Of a stretch of DNA of 42,333 bases, positions 30,842 to 39,687 are shown piece after piece. Under the pieces are notes generated by a model. The model was not told the DNA's origin, searched no databases, and saw only the letters and a program-made list of their open reading frames with translations. The DNA comes from a virus: IMG/VR virus record IMGVR_UViG_3300017605_000093, positions 1 to 42,333 of that record; one strand, 5' to 3'. The translations under genes and the position numbers were made by a program. How positions within the stretch are numbered: position 1 is the first letter of the stretch; the number at the start of each line of letters is the position of its first letter.

Positions 30842-31444
30842 TTACGCCAAGCGGTACGTGACGAAGGTATTGGCAGCCGTCTTGCGCGTGCGGAATCGGC
30901 CGCTCGTGGCGGTTGCCACGGCCGCGGTGCCCACGAGCGTATGGCCTGACGCGGCCGTCACCGTGAATGCATTTGCACCCGTGGCGATCACCGACCAGTC
31001 GCATGCATCGTTGACAGCCCATTCCGCGGCGGCATCCATCACAGTGCCGGTGGGCACCGTGCCGGCCACGGCAGCCGCGGTCGTCGAGGTGACGATGCCG
31101 CCCAGGATGGCAGCCGCAGACACCGCGCCGGTCACATCCACGGCAACCGGCGTGGTTTGAACGCTCGTGTCGTAAAACCATTTCACGATCGGCGCCACGC
31201 CGGTTTCGTAGTACACCGGATCGCCGCCAGCATTGATGATGATAGTGGCGCCGCTGGTGTATGGCCCGAAGACTGTCTGGCCATTCGCGACGGTGCCGAG
31301 GTTGCTGATGGTGTCCGGTACATTCGGATAGCCCAGCACGCGCTGCACAGTTGCGCCGCTGGCTCCATACGTGGCGACTGCAACGCTTTCGGTGGCGGCA
31401 ATGGTCAGCGTGACCTTGCCATTGGGATAGATTGGGAGAAGCAT
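30842..31444 (-). CDS. Hypothetical head/decoration protein, 200 aa
   Basis: AAGGAG precedes the ATG. The protein is Ala/Thr/Val/Gly-rich and beta-prone throughout (MLLPIYPNGKVTLTIAATES..., FGPYTSGATIIINAGGDPVY). Position right after the coat gene suggests a capsid decoration or accessory protein. No family recognised. Confidence 0.55.
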   Translation of the reverse strand: MLLPIYPNGKVTLTIAATESVAVATYGASGATVQRVLGYPNVPDTISNLGTVANGQTVFGPYTSGATIIINAGGDPVYYETGVAPIVKWFYDTSVQTTPVAVDVTGAVSAAAILGGIVTSTTAAAVAGTVPTGTVMDAAAEWAVNDACDWSVIATGANAFTVTAASGHTLVGTAAVATATSGRFRTRKTAANTFVTYRLA

Positions 31445-31460
31445 GATTACTCCTTGAGTA

Positions 31461-32768
31461 TCAGGTTTGCGAGAAGAGCATCAGGCCGGCCATCTCGGGC
31501 TGCAGCAACACCACGCCGAAGAAGATGTCCCACCGGTACTTGGTCTTCATGGTGTTGATGTCGTAGAACTTCTGCATCGTGATTTCGATGCCGTTCTCCG
31601 TGCTGGCGCGCATCACCTTCACGCCAGCATCCGTAGGCACTGCGTAGTGACCAGGCAGGAGCTCAATCGTGTCCTTGTGCCAGAACGGATTGATCGCGGC
31701 GGCAACGGTGTTCAGGAACACGATTGCGGCCGTCGCCGAGCCGGTCACGGTCACGTTCTGGTACTGCAACTCCGCATCCGTGCCGCCCTGGGCCGAGATG
31801 ATGGGCGGGCTGATGGTCATGGTCGTGGACGAGTCCACCGAAATGACGCGGAAGGTCTTCAACTGCCCCGTGTCGCCCTTGGTGACGTGGTGAACCGCAT
31901 TCACGCCCGCGATGGTGAAGCAGTCACCTGCTACCACGTTGGTGGTGCTGGAAATCGTCACGGTCTGATAGCGATTGTCCACATTGGACTGTTCGCCTGT
32001 GGAGGCAACGCGCGTCGCGGCGGGCGTGTAGTATTGGGCGCCAGCCACCAGGGTGTTGATCGTCAGGCCGCCGCCGCCAGCCGCCGCGGTGATGCGGTTG
32101 GAGTAGTCGAGCTTGAAGGTTTCGAAGCTGGAAACCTTGCCGACATACGCCTCTTCGTACGCCTTGTCCGACTTGGTGTTGCCGAACGAGCGCGAGGCGA
32201 CCTGCAGGTCTTTCGCCATGCCGTTGTAGTCGCGCGTGGACAGTGCCAGCTTGCGGTTGCGCGCCTGGATGCCCTGCTCATTCATGATCGCATCGCACTG
32301 GGCCACGTCATCGAAGCCGCTCGCGGCCGTCGTGCGCTTGACCACCAGCGTGCCCTGCCGGGCGGCAACGTTCATGACCGCGACGTTGATGTCGCTCGCC
32401 AGCTTCTCGGCAGCGGCCTCGCCCAGGCGCCCCTCCTGCAGCAGGTCACGCAGCTCGGTGGCGGTGAGGATGGCAGTGCTGTGCTTCTGGAAGCCAAGCC
32501 GCGCCGGCACGCTCAGTTGTGTTGCCTCGTCGAAATTGGCCGTTGCGTCGGTGCCGTCGTGCGATTGCGCGATGTATGGCATGGGGCGCCAAATCGTGTC
32601 CCCCGAGCGCTCCATTTGCACGGACTCGGTGTTGAACTTGGCGACGTTGCGCGTCAGGACGAGCTGATCCTCGAACGATTCGAGAACATTGTCGAAGCTG
32701 ACGCGCTCTTCTTTGCTGAATGCGTTGGACATGCTGAATTCCATGGATGAGTTAGACATTGCGGACAT
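31461..32768 (-). CDS. Major capsid (coat) protein, P22 gp5-like, 435 aa
   Basis: This is the P22-type HK97-fold coat. The conserved signatures are MERSGDTIWRPMPY (about residues 51-64), the LASDINVAVMNVAARQGTLV helix, and VDNRYQTVTISSTTNVVAGD with ITPP-like strands further on, matching the P22 coat layout including its inserted domain. Which Met starts the protein is uncertain: MSNAFSKEER at 32732 has GGAA upstream, while MSAMSNSS at 32768 is the longest. It follows the scaffold gene after a 78-nt gap. Confidence 0.85.
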   Translation of the reverse strand: MSAMSNSSMEFSMSNAFSKEERVSFDNVLESFEDQLVLTRNVAKFNTESVQMERSGDTIWRPMPYIAQSHDGTDATANFDEATQLSVPARLGFQKHSTAILTATELRDLLQEGRLGEAAAEKLASDINVAVMNVAARQGTLVVKRTTAASGFDDVAQCDAIMNEQGIQARNRKLALSTRDYNGMAKDLQVASRSFGNTKSDKAYEEAYVGKVSSFETFKLDYSNRITAAAGGGGLTINTLVAGAQYYTPAATRVASTGEQSNVDNRYQTVTISSTTNVVAGDCFTIAGVNAVHHVTKGDTGQLKTFRVISVDSSTTMTISPPIISAQGGTDAELQYQNVTVTGSATAAIVFLNTVAAAINPFWHKDTIELLPGHYAVPTDAGVKVMRASTENGIEITMQKFYDINTMKTKYRWDIFFGVVLLQPEMAGLMLFSQT

Positions 32769-32846
32769 GCCGCGGTGCTTTACTCACCCATGGGCCGGGC
32801 GGTGGCCAACGACTCACCAGGTTTGCGGGCCGGTGGCGCCCGTTGC

Positions 32847-33716
32847 TTACTTCTTCTTCGCAGCTCGCGAGGCCCTGAAATACTCGGTGTAATCACCCGT
32901 TTTCTCGGCCTTGGCAAGCAGCGCGTCGATCTTACCACTACTCACGGCAGCAGTGGCAGCCGAGGCGCCCTTTACGCTGCCCTCGGGCTTCGGGATGATC
33001 TTCTTCGGTGTCGTCTTCATGAGTGCCTTCGCCTCTCCAATCGCTACTGCAAACTCAACAGGGTCCTGAATTGCGGCCAGCTTTGCCAGCCTGGCTGGGT
33101 TCTTGCCAAGGGCATAGACCAGCGCCGCCGACACATCTTTCGCCCCCTGGAGAATGATCCCCTGTTGCACCACTGAAAGCGCCTCACGTGTCGCATCCTC
33201 CGCTATAGAGAAGTCCTTGACCTTGAGCGCGGCCTTGGCTTTGTCGTATGCCTGCACCTTCTGTTGCCACGCCTCGCCAGCCTTCTTTTCCGTGTCCTTG
33301 CGCTCCTGCTCTGCGCGCTCCTGCGACAGCTTGCGATCATTCCACTCGCGCCAGCGGGCCTTGAACTTGTCGGCATCGTAGTCAATGTCATCATCGCCCA
33401 TTTCCGGCTCTTTGCCGACGACTATGTGCGCCACATCGGCCGGGCGCTTGGCCTGGGCCTGCAGCTCGGCGTTCTGCCTGACCAGCTCACGGTTTCGCTT
33501 GCGAAGATCGCTCACCCATGGCGCCACGGTCGCCGGCTCAGCCTCGGCGGCCGCATCGTCGCCGATGGTGATCTCGACCTCTTCCGGCTCCGACTCAACT
33601 GGGGCGGATGCCTCGGCAGGCTCTTCGCCATCCGGCGCGGTCTCTTCTCCCTCCGGCGCAACAACCTCTTCCGGCTCAGCCTCGATCACTTCGTCTTCAA
33701 TGGTTTGTTCGCTCAT
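32847..33716 (-). CDS. Scaffolding protein, P22 gp8-like position, 289 aa
   Basis: The first 75 residues are extremely acidic (EAEPEEVVAPEGEETAPDGE), followed by coiled-coil helices (DLRKRNRELVRQNAELQAQA; RAEQERKDTEKKAGEAWQQ) and a basic C-terminal end (FRASRAAKKK). An acidic N-terminus, helical core and basic helix-turn-helix-like tail that binds coat are features of P22-like scaffolds. It lies between portal and coat, overlapping the portal by 4 nt. Confidence 0.75.
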   Translation of the reverse strand: MSEQTIEDEVIEAEPEEVVAPEGEETAPDGEEPAEASAPVESEPEEVEITIGDDAAAEAEPATVAPWVSDLRKRNRELVRQNAELQAQAKRPADVAHIVVGKEPEMGDDDIDYDADKFKARWREWNDRKLSQERAEQERKDTEKKAGEAWQQKVQAYDKAKAALKVKDFSIAEDATREALSVVQQGIILQGAKDVSAALVYALGKNPARLAKLAAIQDPVEFAVAIGEAKALMKTTPKKIIPKPEGSVKGASAATAAVSSGKIDALLAKAEKTGDYTEYFRASRAAKKK

Positions 33717-35824
33717 GCGCTTGCGGCCGGGGCCGGTGGTTGGGATAGCTCGTTGATGGCGCGAGCAGCCTCGATGGCTGCGGCGGCCTGACCTTGCGGA
33801 ATGGATGCCAGCGTTGCGGCCGCATCGGCGTGCGCCTTCTCGGTGTTGGCGATGGCAAGCCCGGTGTCAGCCTGGGCTTTCTGCGCCAAGGCCTGTGACT
33901 TATCGGCTTCGGCCATGAGGAATTCGGCGTTCGGGTCAGGCTTCTGATTGGCCTGCTCTTCGGCCATCTTGGTTTGTTCTTCCTTCGTCGGCTTGATGGC
34001 GCCAATGCGCACCAGCTTCTGACGGCTGTAGTCGCGCAGATCCTGCAGGCCCTCGCCCTCGACGTTCATCAGGATGGCATTGCTCAGAAGCTGCGTTGTC
34101 TCTGGGTCAACAGCGCCAGTGATCTGCATGACGCCCATGAGCGTACGCACGGTGCTGGCCCGCTTGCTGCTGCTGGTCGGGCCCACATCGCCGGACACAT
34201 CAAAGCGAGCGCGCGTCATATCGTTTTTGGCGTACATGCCGCGCTCGTCGTCATAGCCGTTCGTGTTGATGACCGTGCTGCTGACTGTATCATCCTCGGT
34301 CAGCATCTTCATTTTTCGATTCGGCTCTGCATAAATATCATTCGCCATGTGCATCCACACTACGCCCTCATACTCGACGGCCATCTTGTGGTTGTCCATG
34401 TAGATGTATGTCTGCATGTCCAGGCGGTTCTGCACCAGCTCCACGACCTTGCCGGAGATGTTTGGGTTCATCTCTTCGCCAGCTTGCTGGTTGCCGAGCA
34501 GGTCTTTCAAGTCCTCTTCGGTCAGTTGCAGCAGCGCGGCCAATGCGGGCGGAACGTTGGCATTCTGCGTGTACTGCATGGCCACACTCATCGGGTTGCC
34601 GTCCACATCCTTCGTGGAGTTCAGCAGTAGATACGGGTAGTCCTTGGTGTTGTCGTCGGCCCACATCTGGCTGAAGCCGGCGATCTGCTCAGGCGACACC
34701 ACCGGCTTCTGAACGCTCGACCTGGCAGATATATCGGCCAGCTTGCTGATGAGCATGTTTTTGAGCCGCTGCGCATCCATGGCAAGCTGCACGTGACCCA
34801 TGCAGCGCTCTACGCCATCCACATACCAGCGCTTGCCGTATGTCACGATGATGGGGATGTATTTCCCTGGGACGAAGCCGCAGTCTTCCAGCACCTTGCC
34901 GCCGCTCATGATGTACTTGCGGACCTTGCGAACCTTCTTGTTCTTCTTCTTCTTCAGCGTGAACCCGGTTGCCTCAAGCTCTTCGCGCAGCGAGGGCTCG
35001 GCCGGCTGGCCATCCTCTGGCGGCTCGGCCTCTTCCTCGATTTCCTCAGTGGTGTACTCGACCTCACCGCCATCCAGGCCGACCCAGCACTGATACTCTT
35101 GCTTTTTGCTCGTGACCTCGTAATATTCGGCCACGTAGATAAGGTTAGCCGGCGCCCAATCGAACGTGCGGCCGGTTGTCAGAGACTGCGGCCACGACGC
35201 CGGATCATCGCCGTACTCAGCCTCGTATGACTCGCGCGTCATCGACGTGAGCACCCAGCAGCGCTTGGCGTCGCGCTTGTCCTGGCGCTTGGCGTCCAAA
35301 TCGAAGAACACGCATGAGTCAGCATCGACGATAGGCTCCCATACGATGCGCTGCTTGCGGTCTTCGTCGGCCGCGTCGTCATCCTCTTCGCCGTCGATCT
35401 CGTCTTCGTAGCAGGAGCGCAGGCGCCAAGCCCCGATGCCGCCGCCGACGGCCTCCTCGAACGCATTGCCGCGAGCCTCCATGGCCCCGCTGTCGCGGGC
35501 GTCAGCCCGGTAGATGCCGTTGCATGCGTCCGCCGTCTCGTCCTTGTCGCCGTCCTTCGGCGAAAACGTCACCTCAACCCGGTTGTTGCGGTACTCGTTG
35601 ATAATGCGGATCACAGCCAGATGGACCTTGTTCAGCTCCATCATCGGCTTGTTTTCGAACTGCAGCCCCAGCGATCCCTCCCACTGTGCGCCCGGGATCG
35701 AGTAGAACCGCCGCGCCGCCAAGCACTGCTCGCGCACCTCGCGGCATGCGGCCTGCACGCGGTCAAACTCGATCAGAGCCGCCTCGTGAACATCGGCAAG
35801 TTTTGCCGCCTTGCTGCGTGCCAT
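33713..35824 (-). CDS. Portal protein, P22 gp1-like, 703 aa
   Basis: It forms the dodecameric DNA gate. Length (703 aa) is near the P22 portal (725). The conserved opening includes FYSIPGAQWEGSLGLQFENK and NKVHLAVIRIINEYRNNRVE; EVTFSPKDGDKDETADACNG and FEEAVGGGIGAWRLRSCYED follow. The C-terminal 120 residues are helical (AEADKSQALAQKAQADTGLA), like the P22 barrel. ATG at 35824, ATGA overlap to the scaffold gene. Confidence 0.9.
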   Translation of the reverse strand: MARSKAAKLADVHEAALIEFDRVQAACREVREQCLAARRFYSIPGAQWEGSLGLQFENKPMMELNKVHLAVIRIINEYRNNRVEVTFSPKDGDKDETADACNGIYRADARDSGAMEARGNAFEEAVGGGIGAWRLRSCYEDEIDGEEDDDAADEDRKQRIVWEPIVDADSCVFFDLDAKRQDKRDAKRCWVLTSMTRESYEAEYGDDPASWPQSLTTGRTFDWAPANLIYVAEYYEVTSKKQEYQCWVGLDGGEVEYTTEEIEEEAEPPEDGQPAEPSLREELEATGFTLKKKKNKKVRKVRKYIMSGGKVLEDCGFVPGKYIPIIVTYGKRWYVDGVERCMGHVQLAMDAQRLKNMLISKLADISARSSVQKPVVSPEQIAGFSQMWADDNTKDYPYLLLNSTKDVDGNPMSVAMQYTQNANVPPALAALLQLTEEDLKDLLGNQQAGEEMNPNISGKVVELVQNRLDMQTYIYMDNHKMAVEYEGVVWMHMANDIYAEPNRKMKMLTEDDTVSSTVINTNGYDDERGMYAKNDMTRARFDVSGDVGPTSSSKRASTVRTLMGVMQITGAVDPETTQLLSNAILMNVEGEGLQDLRDYSRQKLVRIGAIKPTKEEQTKMAEEQANQKPDPNAEFLMAEADKSQALAQKAQADTGLAIANTEKAHADAAATLASIPQGQAAAAIEAARAINELSQPPAPAASA

Positions 35825-35855
35825 GCTATCGCCCGATCATTGTCATAGCCGCATT

Positions 35856-37427
35856 CTACTTCCTGCCCCAGTGCGAAACCGTGGGGATGGCTTGCACCTT
35901 CGGCGCATCAGGCTGGCGGTTGTTCAGCTTCTCCAACATCTGCGCCCACTGCCGGAAAGAGTCCGCGCCCTCGGTGTGAATGTTCTTTACAGGCGCATCG
36001 GACCAGCATGCGAGTCGCTCGTTCCACTGCTTGCGGTAGCCTTCCAGGTGGGCCAGGCCCTCTTTCGTGGCCGCCGCATCGAACCACGCCTGCGAGAAGG
36101 CATTGCGCACAAGCTGTATGCCGTGCGTCAGTTCGGCCACCACTGGCACTATCTCCCACTTCCCAGCCATCCCGAGCTTCTTGAGCATATCCTCAGGCGA
36201 GGCGATTATTGTGCCCTGCTGCCGCTTGTGCTTGGCATCATGCGGCAGGTAATGCGTGCCCCAGATATACCCAAGCGCTTGCAGTTTCGCAATGTAGTAG
36301 CTATACGGCTCGCCCCAACCCTCCAGGTAGCCGATGAATCGGTGATCTAGCCCAACCTTCTGGTGCAGCCAGATGCCGGTGCCGTCGCTGTTACCAATAT
36401 CCCAGAATGTATTTACTGGCACGCCATCTGCATGCGGCACTCGCGTGATTCTGCCAGCCTTGCGCGCTGCCGCTATCTGTGCCGCGTAATAGGTGCCCTC
36501 GGTCGATACCTGGAACGCCTCTTCTGGCGTGCTCGGGTATTCCTGCCACATGCGCTCAGCGTCACCACCAAAGTCAGCGTCACGGGTGGCGATGTACCAA
36601 TTGCGCTGCTCAAGCGCAACTTTTACACCAAGAGTTGCCTCGACCCCATCGAAGTATTCGTGCTCCTTCTCGCTGATCGCCACGTGCCCGGATACTCGAT
36701 ATGCCGGCTCGTCGTACCACGGGAAGAAATGGAACCGATAGTCGCGCTCAGTCAGCTTGGATTTCGCCTCGGCATGCCCCTTGGCCCGCTGCGTCATCGT
36801 GTAGAACTCGCCGTCCCTGCCCTCGGCGGTGCTCTCGATCACGGCGATGCCATCCAGCGGCACGGCAGGCAGTGAGCCGGTCACCACCTCAGCCGCCTTG
36901 TCCGGGTACTTGGCGCAGATCTTCCCGAACTCGCTGATATGCAGCCGGTGGATGGTCCCGGAGCGCATCGACGTTGCCACGCGGATGCTGCTGTTGTTGT
37001 GGCCGAACAGCAATTCGGTCGCGCTGTCCCTGGCCAGCGGCATGGCCTGGCGCAGCGCCTCGGGCAGCCGCTGATAGGCCAGCTTCACCTTGTCGCGAAA
37101 GATCACCTCGGCAGCCTCGCGATCCTGGGCGATGATGCCGCAGCGCTGATCAGCGTTGAACAGTGCATGATCCAGCCACAGGATGGCGATCAGCGTGGTG
37201 AAGCCCAGTTGACGCGCCTTGAGGATGATGTTTCGGTGCCACAGGCGACGCATCAGGCGCAATTGGGCAGCGTTCGGCCGGAACGGAACGACGCTCTCGC
37301 CCTCCTCCGCATCGCTCTTGAGCATGATCTGGTACAGCGCCCCAGAGCACACGCGCCACATTGGGTCAGCCAAGCACCGCGCTAGGTCCGCTTGAGTCGT
37401 AGGCCTATAGGCAAAATCTATCGCCAC
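35856..37427 (-). CDS. Terminase large subunit, 523 aa
   Basis: The packaging motor. The ATPase domain has a Walker A-like KARQLGFTT (70-78), an adenine-binding region near FRPNAAQLRLM (49-59) and Walker B plus catalytic Glu in RLHISE (161-166). The nuclease domain begins FWDIGNSDGTGIWL (341-354, Asp343 as first metal ligand), with further acidic residues near the end (TEGADSFRQW). The likely start is GTG at 37427, without a clear ribosome binding site, so the exact N-terminus is uncertain. It follows TerS with a 56-nt gap holding an inverted repeat. Confidence 0.9.
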   Translation of the reverse strand: MAIDFAYRPTTQADLARCLADPMWRVCSGALYQIMLKSDAEEGESVVPFRPNAAQLRLMRRLWHRNIILKARQLGFTTLIAILWLDHALFNADQRCGIIAQDREAAEVIFRDKVKLAYQRLPEALRQAMPLARDSATELLFGHNNSSIRVATSMRSGTIHRLHISEFGKICAKYPDKAAEVVTGSLPAVPLDGIAVIESTAEGRDGEFYTMTQRAKGHAEAKSKLTERDYRFHFFPWYDEPAYRVSGHVAISEKEHEYFDGVEATLGVKVALEQRNWYIATRDADFGGDAERMWQEYPSTPEEAFQVSTEGTYYAAQIAAARKAGRITRVPHADGVPVNTFWDIGNSDGTGIWLHQKVGLDHRFIGYLEGWGEPYSYYIAKLQALGYIWGTHYLPHDAKHKRQQGTIIASPEDMLKKLGMAGKWEIVPVVAELTHGIQLVRNAFSQAWFDAAATKEGLAHLEGYRKQWNERLACWSDAPVKNIHTEGADSFRQWAQMLEKLNNRQPDAPKVQAIPTVSHWGRK

Positions 37428-37466
37428 TTTGTGTCAGCCCGCGATTCCTGAGACTTCGAATGGTTC

Positions 37467-37487
37467 TTGATAGTCTTCACCTATCAA
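37467..37487. repeat. Inverted repeat at the TerS/TerL junction
   Basis: TTGATAG-TCTTCAC-CTATCAA: perfect 7-bp arms with a 7-nt spacer, overlapping the TerS stop codon. The half-site TTGATA(G) recurs in the palindrome at 40204-40222. It may be a protein-binding site, a weak RNA hairpin between the terminase genes, or part of a pac site. Confidence 0.5.
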
Positions 37488-37945
37488 TCTTCACCGTCCT
37501 TCGCTACCGGCAGCACTGACTTGCCCATCTGCGACAGCAGCACCTGGATCGGGCCGCCGTCAGCGCCTGTCAGCTCGGTCTGCACCTTGTCACGCCACTG
37601 TTCTTGCTGGCGGTTCTTCAGCCAGAAGATGCATGCCGTTGTATCTGGCGGGTAGACCTTGCGTAGCTCGGTCTTCACGATCTGTCCTTCGATCACGCGA
37701 ATATCAACCTCATCGTGCTCGAACCCTGTAGCGCGCCGGTAAAGCGACTGCACCACCTTGTCATCCGCCTCGGCCTTCGGGATCTTTAGGGCGTCCGAAA
37801 ACGCCTGGTGCTCGACCTTCCACAGCGCCACCGTGGAAACGGCCACCTCGAAGAAGTCGGCCAGTTGCGCATCAGTGGCGCCAAGCCTGCACAGCTTCGC
37901 GGCCTGCACAGCGTACTCGGCCTTGTACTTCGTCGGGCGAGCCAT
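37484..37945 (-). CDS. Terminase small subunit, 153 aa
   Basis: Recognises the packaging site. MARPTKYKAEYAVQAAKLCR, then LGATDAQLADFFEVAVSTVA and LWKVEHQAFSDAL (about residues 20-52) form the N-terminal helix-turn-helix of TerS proteins. IFWLKNRQQEQWRDK (about 107-121) is a widely conserved TerS ending. The position just before TerL supports the call. A GTG three bases upstream of the ATG is an alternative start. Confidence 0.85.
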   Translation of the reverse strand: MARPTKYKAEYAVQAAKLCRLGATDAQLADFFEVAVSTVALWKVEHQAFSDALKIPKAEADDKVVQSLYRRATGFEHDEVDIRVIEGQIVKTELRKVYPPDTTACIFWLKNRQQEQWRDKVQTELTGADGGPIQVLLSQMGKSVLPVAKDGED

Positions 37946-37975
37946 CACTATGCCTTGGCTTGGTCGTATGCCATT

Positions 37976-38584
37976 TCAGAATCCACCGCTCTTGTATAGG
38001 GCAGATCCATCCTTTGCCCAAATAATCACCGATGCGCCATCCTTCGGGGCCACCTTGAGTGCTACGTCAAGGCCTTTGGCATCGTAATCAACTCCAGGCA
38101 ATAGGATTTCACCATCCACGGTCACGCCGCCGATGTTGTGCCCGCTGCGGGCAGCCCAGGCCAGCGTGTCGATGCCGTTGCCGCAGCCGCTATCCAGCGC
38201 GCAAGCCACCTCGACGGCCTCACGCGCTGTCTTGCCGAGATACATGGCGGCCATGGCGAAGTCCCGGCCTGAGCCGATGGCGCAGCACCGATCCTCGAAC
38301 CGGGACGGGTAGGGCGTGCGATCGTACTGCGATGGCGTGCCGTCTGCCTCGATCACGAGGATTGGCTGCCAGTCATCCTTGTCGCGCTGCATCGGCGGGA
38401 AATCTGCCACCGCCCGGCCGGCGCGCACCCATTCGATCATCTGCATGATCATGGACCGCGTCCCAGAGCCAGCAACAAGCAGATCGCCGATACGGAAAAC
38501 CTTCGTCACCGTGCGAATCATGCTGCCGTCTGAGCAGCGCTTGTCGGCAGCCAGGGTGCTGCCATCCCACGCAACGACGGTCAC
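37976..38584 (-). CDS. Proteasome beta/HslV-like Ntn-hydrolase, 202 aa
   Basis: With the GTG start at 38584 (GTGA overlap) the protein begins M-TVVAWDGSTLAADKR, so removal of Met exposes Thr as N-terminal nucleophile, as in HslV and proteasome beta subunits. D14 of LAADKR and K28 in VTKVFRIGDLLVAGSG correspond to the family's Asp17/Lys33 positions, and GSG-x-R fits the Gly after the second sheet. CCAIGSGRDFAMAAMYLGK (about 108-126) is the conserved central helix region. Predicted cytoplasmic peptidase forming rings. Located immediately before TerS, it could process head proteins or regulate host proteins; neither is shown. Confidence 0.8.
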   Translation of the reverse strand: MTVVAWDGSTLAADKRCSDGSMIRTVTKVFRIGDLLVAGSGTRSMIMQMIEWVRAGRAVADFPPMQRDKDDWQPILVIEADGTPSQYDRTPYPSRFEDRCCAIGSGRDFAMAAMYLGKTAREAVEVACALDSGCGNGIDTLAWAARSGHNIGGVTVDGEILLPGVDYDAKGLDVALKVAPKDGASVIIWAKDGSALYKSGGF

Positions 38585-39012
38585 GGCAGTTGCAACCTCT
38601 CCAGCGCGAAGCACATGTCATGGTGCGCCGCACGAATTCGCAGAGATTCTGCCTGGATGCGCTGCCCGAGGCCAGACGGTGCGGGCACCTCCGGATCAGC
38701 GGCCGGCGCGGGCTGCTGCGGCCCGAGCACTGGCTCAAGCCGGCTCAGCAGCATGCCAAGCATCTGCACAAGTCCATCCACCTCCATGCCGAGTGTTTGC
38801 ATCTGGCGCTGGATGTCGCGCACCGGCTCAGGCGCGGTGCCAATCGCTACGCCAAACTGGCATTGCCCGGCGCGCTGCTGCTCTTCCAGCATCCTGACTG
38901 CGGCGCCCTGGCCGATTGCGCCCCCGGCGATGTTGCAAGAAGCGGTGCGGGCCATGGCGGCTGCAGTGTCTGCCATGCGTTGCGCCACACCATAAGCGTC
39001 GCCGCTGCTCAT
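38581..39012 (-). CDS. Hypothetical protein, 143 aa
   Basis: Starts MSSGDAYGVAQRMADTAAAM; helical, with a central amphipathic segment (MQTLGMEVDGLVQMLGMLLS) and a Pro/Ala linker before a last helix (RIRAAHHDMCFALERLQLP). It lies between the H-NS-like and Ntn-hydrolase genes, joined by ATGA and GTGA overlaps, so the three are translated together. Possibly an oligomeric adaptor; no family recognised. Confidence 0.55.
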   Translation of the reverse strand: MSSGDAYGVAQRMADTAAAMARTASCNIAGGAIGQGAAVRMLEEQQRAGQCQFGVAIGTAPEPVRDIQRQMQTLGMEVDGLVQMLGMLLSRLEPVLGPQQPAPAADPEVPAPSGLGQRIQAESLRIRAAHHDMCFALERLQLP

Positions 39013-39392
39013 GCCGTCACCCTGAAGTCTTCGAGCTTGCGCCCGGCTGCGATGGCGGTGCTCAGCCACTTGGGCTGCAGTCCGCGCCCACTCCATGTGC
39101 CTTGCGGCTGCCCATCCGGGCCAATCGGACCAATGTACTTCATCGGGATCTTACGCCCGGCCAGCGGGTTGACACTGTTGCTGGCGCGCGGTGTCTTGGC
39201 GGTGCGGGCGCTCTTGCCGCGCGGGGCGCCCAGGTCTGAGAGCTTCACGCCGTGCTCGACCATCTGGGCCTTGATGGCAGTGATGATCTCGGCCTTCTCG
39301 GCGATGCGCGCGGCCTCGCACTGGGCGTCGATTTCTGCGGCCTGTTGCAGCAGAGCGGCTTTCTGCGCTGCGAGTTCTTGATACGTCGGCAT
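39009..39392 (-). CDS. H-NS-family nucleoid protein, 127 aa
   Basis: H-NS proteins bind AT-rich DNA and silence transcription. Residues 1-50 form a helical oligomerisation part (YQELAAQKAALLQQAAEIDA). The C-terminus has GPDGQPQGTWSGRGLQPKWL (about residues 92-111), the conserved H-NS DNA-binding motif with W-x-G-R-G-x-x-P-K-W. The start MPTYQEL is chosen by homology of its opening; an in-frame upstream extension is possible. A phage copy may counteract host silencing or regulate the late operon. A candidate extended -10 promoter lies just upstream. Confidence 0.8.
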   Translation of the reverse strand: MPTYQELAAQKAALLQQAAEIDAQCEAARIAEKAEIITAIKAQMVEHGVKLSDLGAPRGKSARTAKTPRASNSVNPLAGRKIPMKYIGPIGPDGQPQGTWSGRGLQPKWLSTAIAAGRKLEDFRVTA

Positions 39393-39433
39393 GAGTTTGT
39401 GAGATTGGTTGCGCAGCGGTTTGCTGCGTGCAG

Positions 39434-39442
39434 ATACTATCA
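39434..39442 (-). promoter_or_regulatory. Candidate extended -10 promoter before the H-NS-like gene
   Basis: The minus strand reads TGATAGTAT, i.e. TG-n-TAGTAT, about 42 nt before the H-NS-like ATG. A very similar TGATACTAT stands before the gene at 39688-39885. No strong -35 box is seen. Confidence 0.35.
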
Positions 39443-39679
39443 CTGATTCCGCTGCATCAACAGGCGGATTGTGTCACGCAGGCTTGCATTCTGCCTTGCA
39501 TAGTCCATGCGCTCGGCCTGCACGTTATCGAAGATCGCCTGTGCGGTGCGCATATGGTCGCGATCGTCCACCGTCACCTGTGGATGCAGGCACGCCAGCA
39601 GACTCAATGCCTCGTTCAGGCTCTGGATCTCTGCGGCGCACTGCCCGTGCGGATCTCCATCCGGCTCTTCGTCGAACAT
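39440..39679 (-). CDS. Hypothetical protein, 79 aa
   Basis: AAGGAG precedes the ATG at ideal spacing. Acidic start (MFDEEPDGDPHG), then helices (EIQSLNEALSLLACLHPQV) with coiled-coil potential to the end (ARQNASLRDTIRLLMQRNQ). Function unknown. Confidence 0.55.
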   Translation of the reverse strand: MFDEEPDGDPHGQCAAEIQSLNEALSLLACLHPQVTVDDRDHMRTAQAIFDNVQAERMDYARQNASLRDTIRLLMQRNQ

Positions 39680-39687
39680 GGTTCTCC

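Noticed and set aside
31467-32750. 427-codon open frame on the plus strand opposite the coat gene
   Set aside because: It mirrors the coat gene in a GC-rich third-position frame, has low-complexity His/Arg/Gly composition, and is antisense to a strongly supported P22-type coat.
32769-32846. Possible terminator between scaffold and coat genes
   Set aside because: GC-rich partial hairpins exist but no U-tract follows, and the coat must be transcribed from the same operon.
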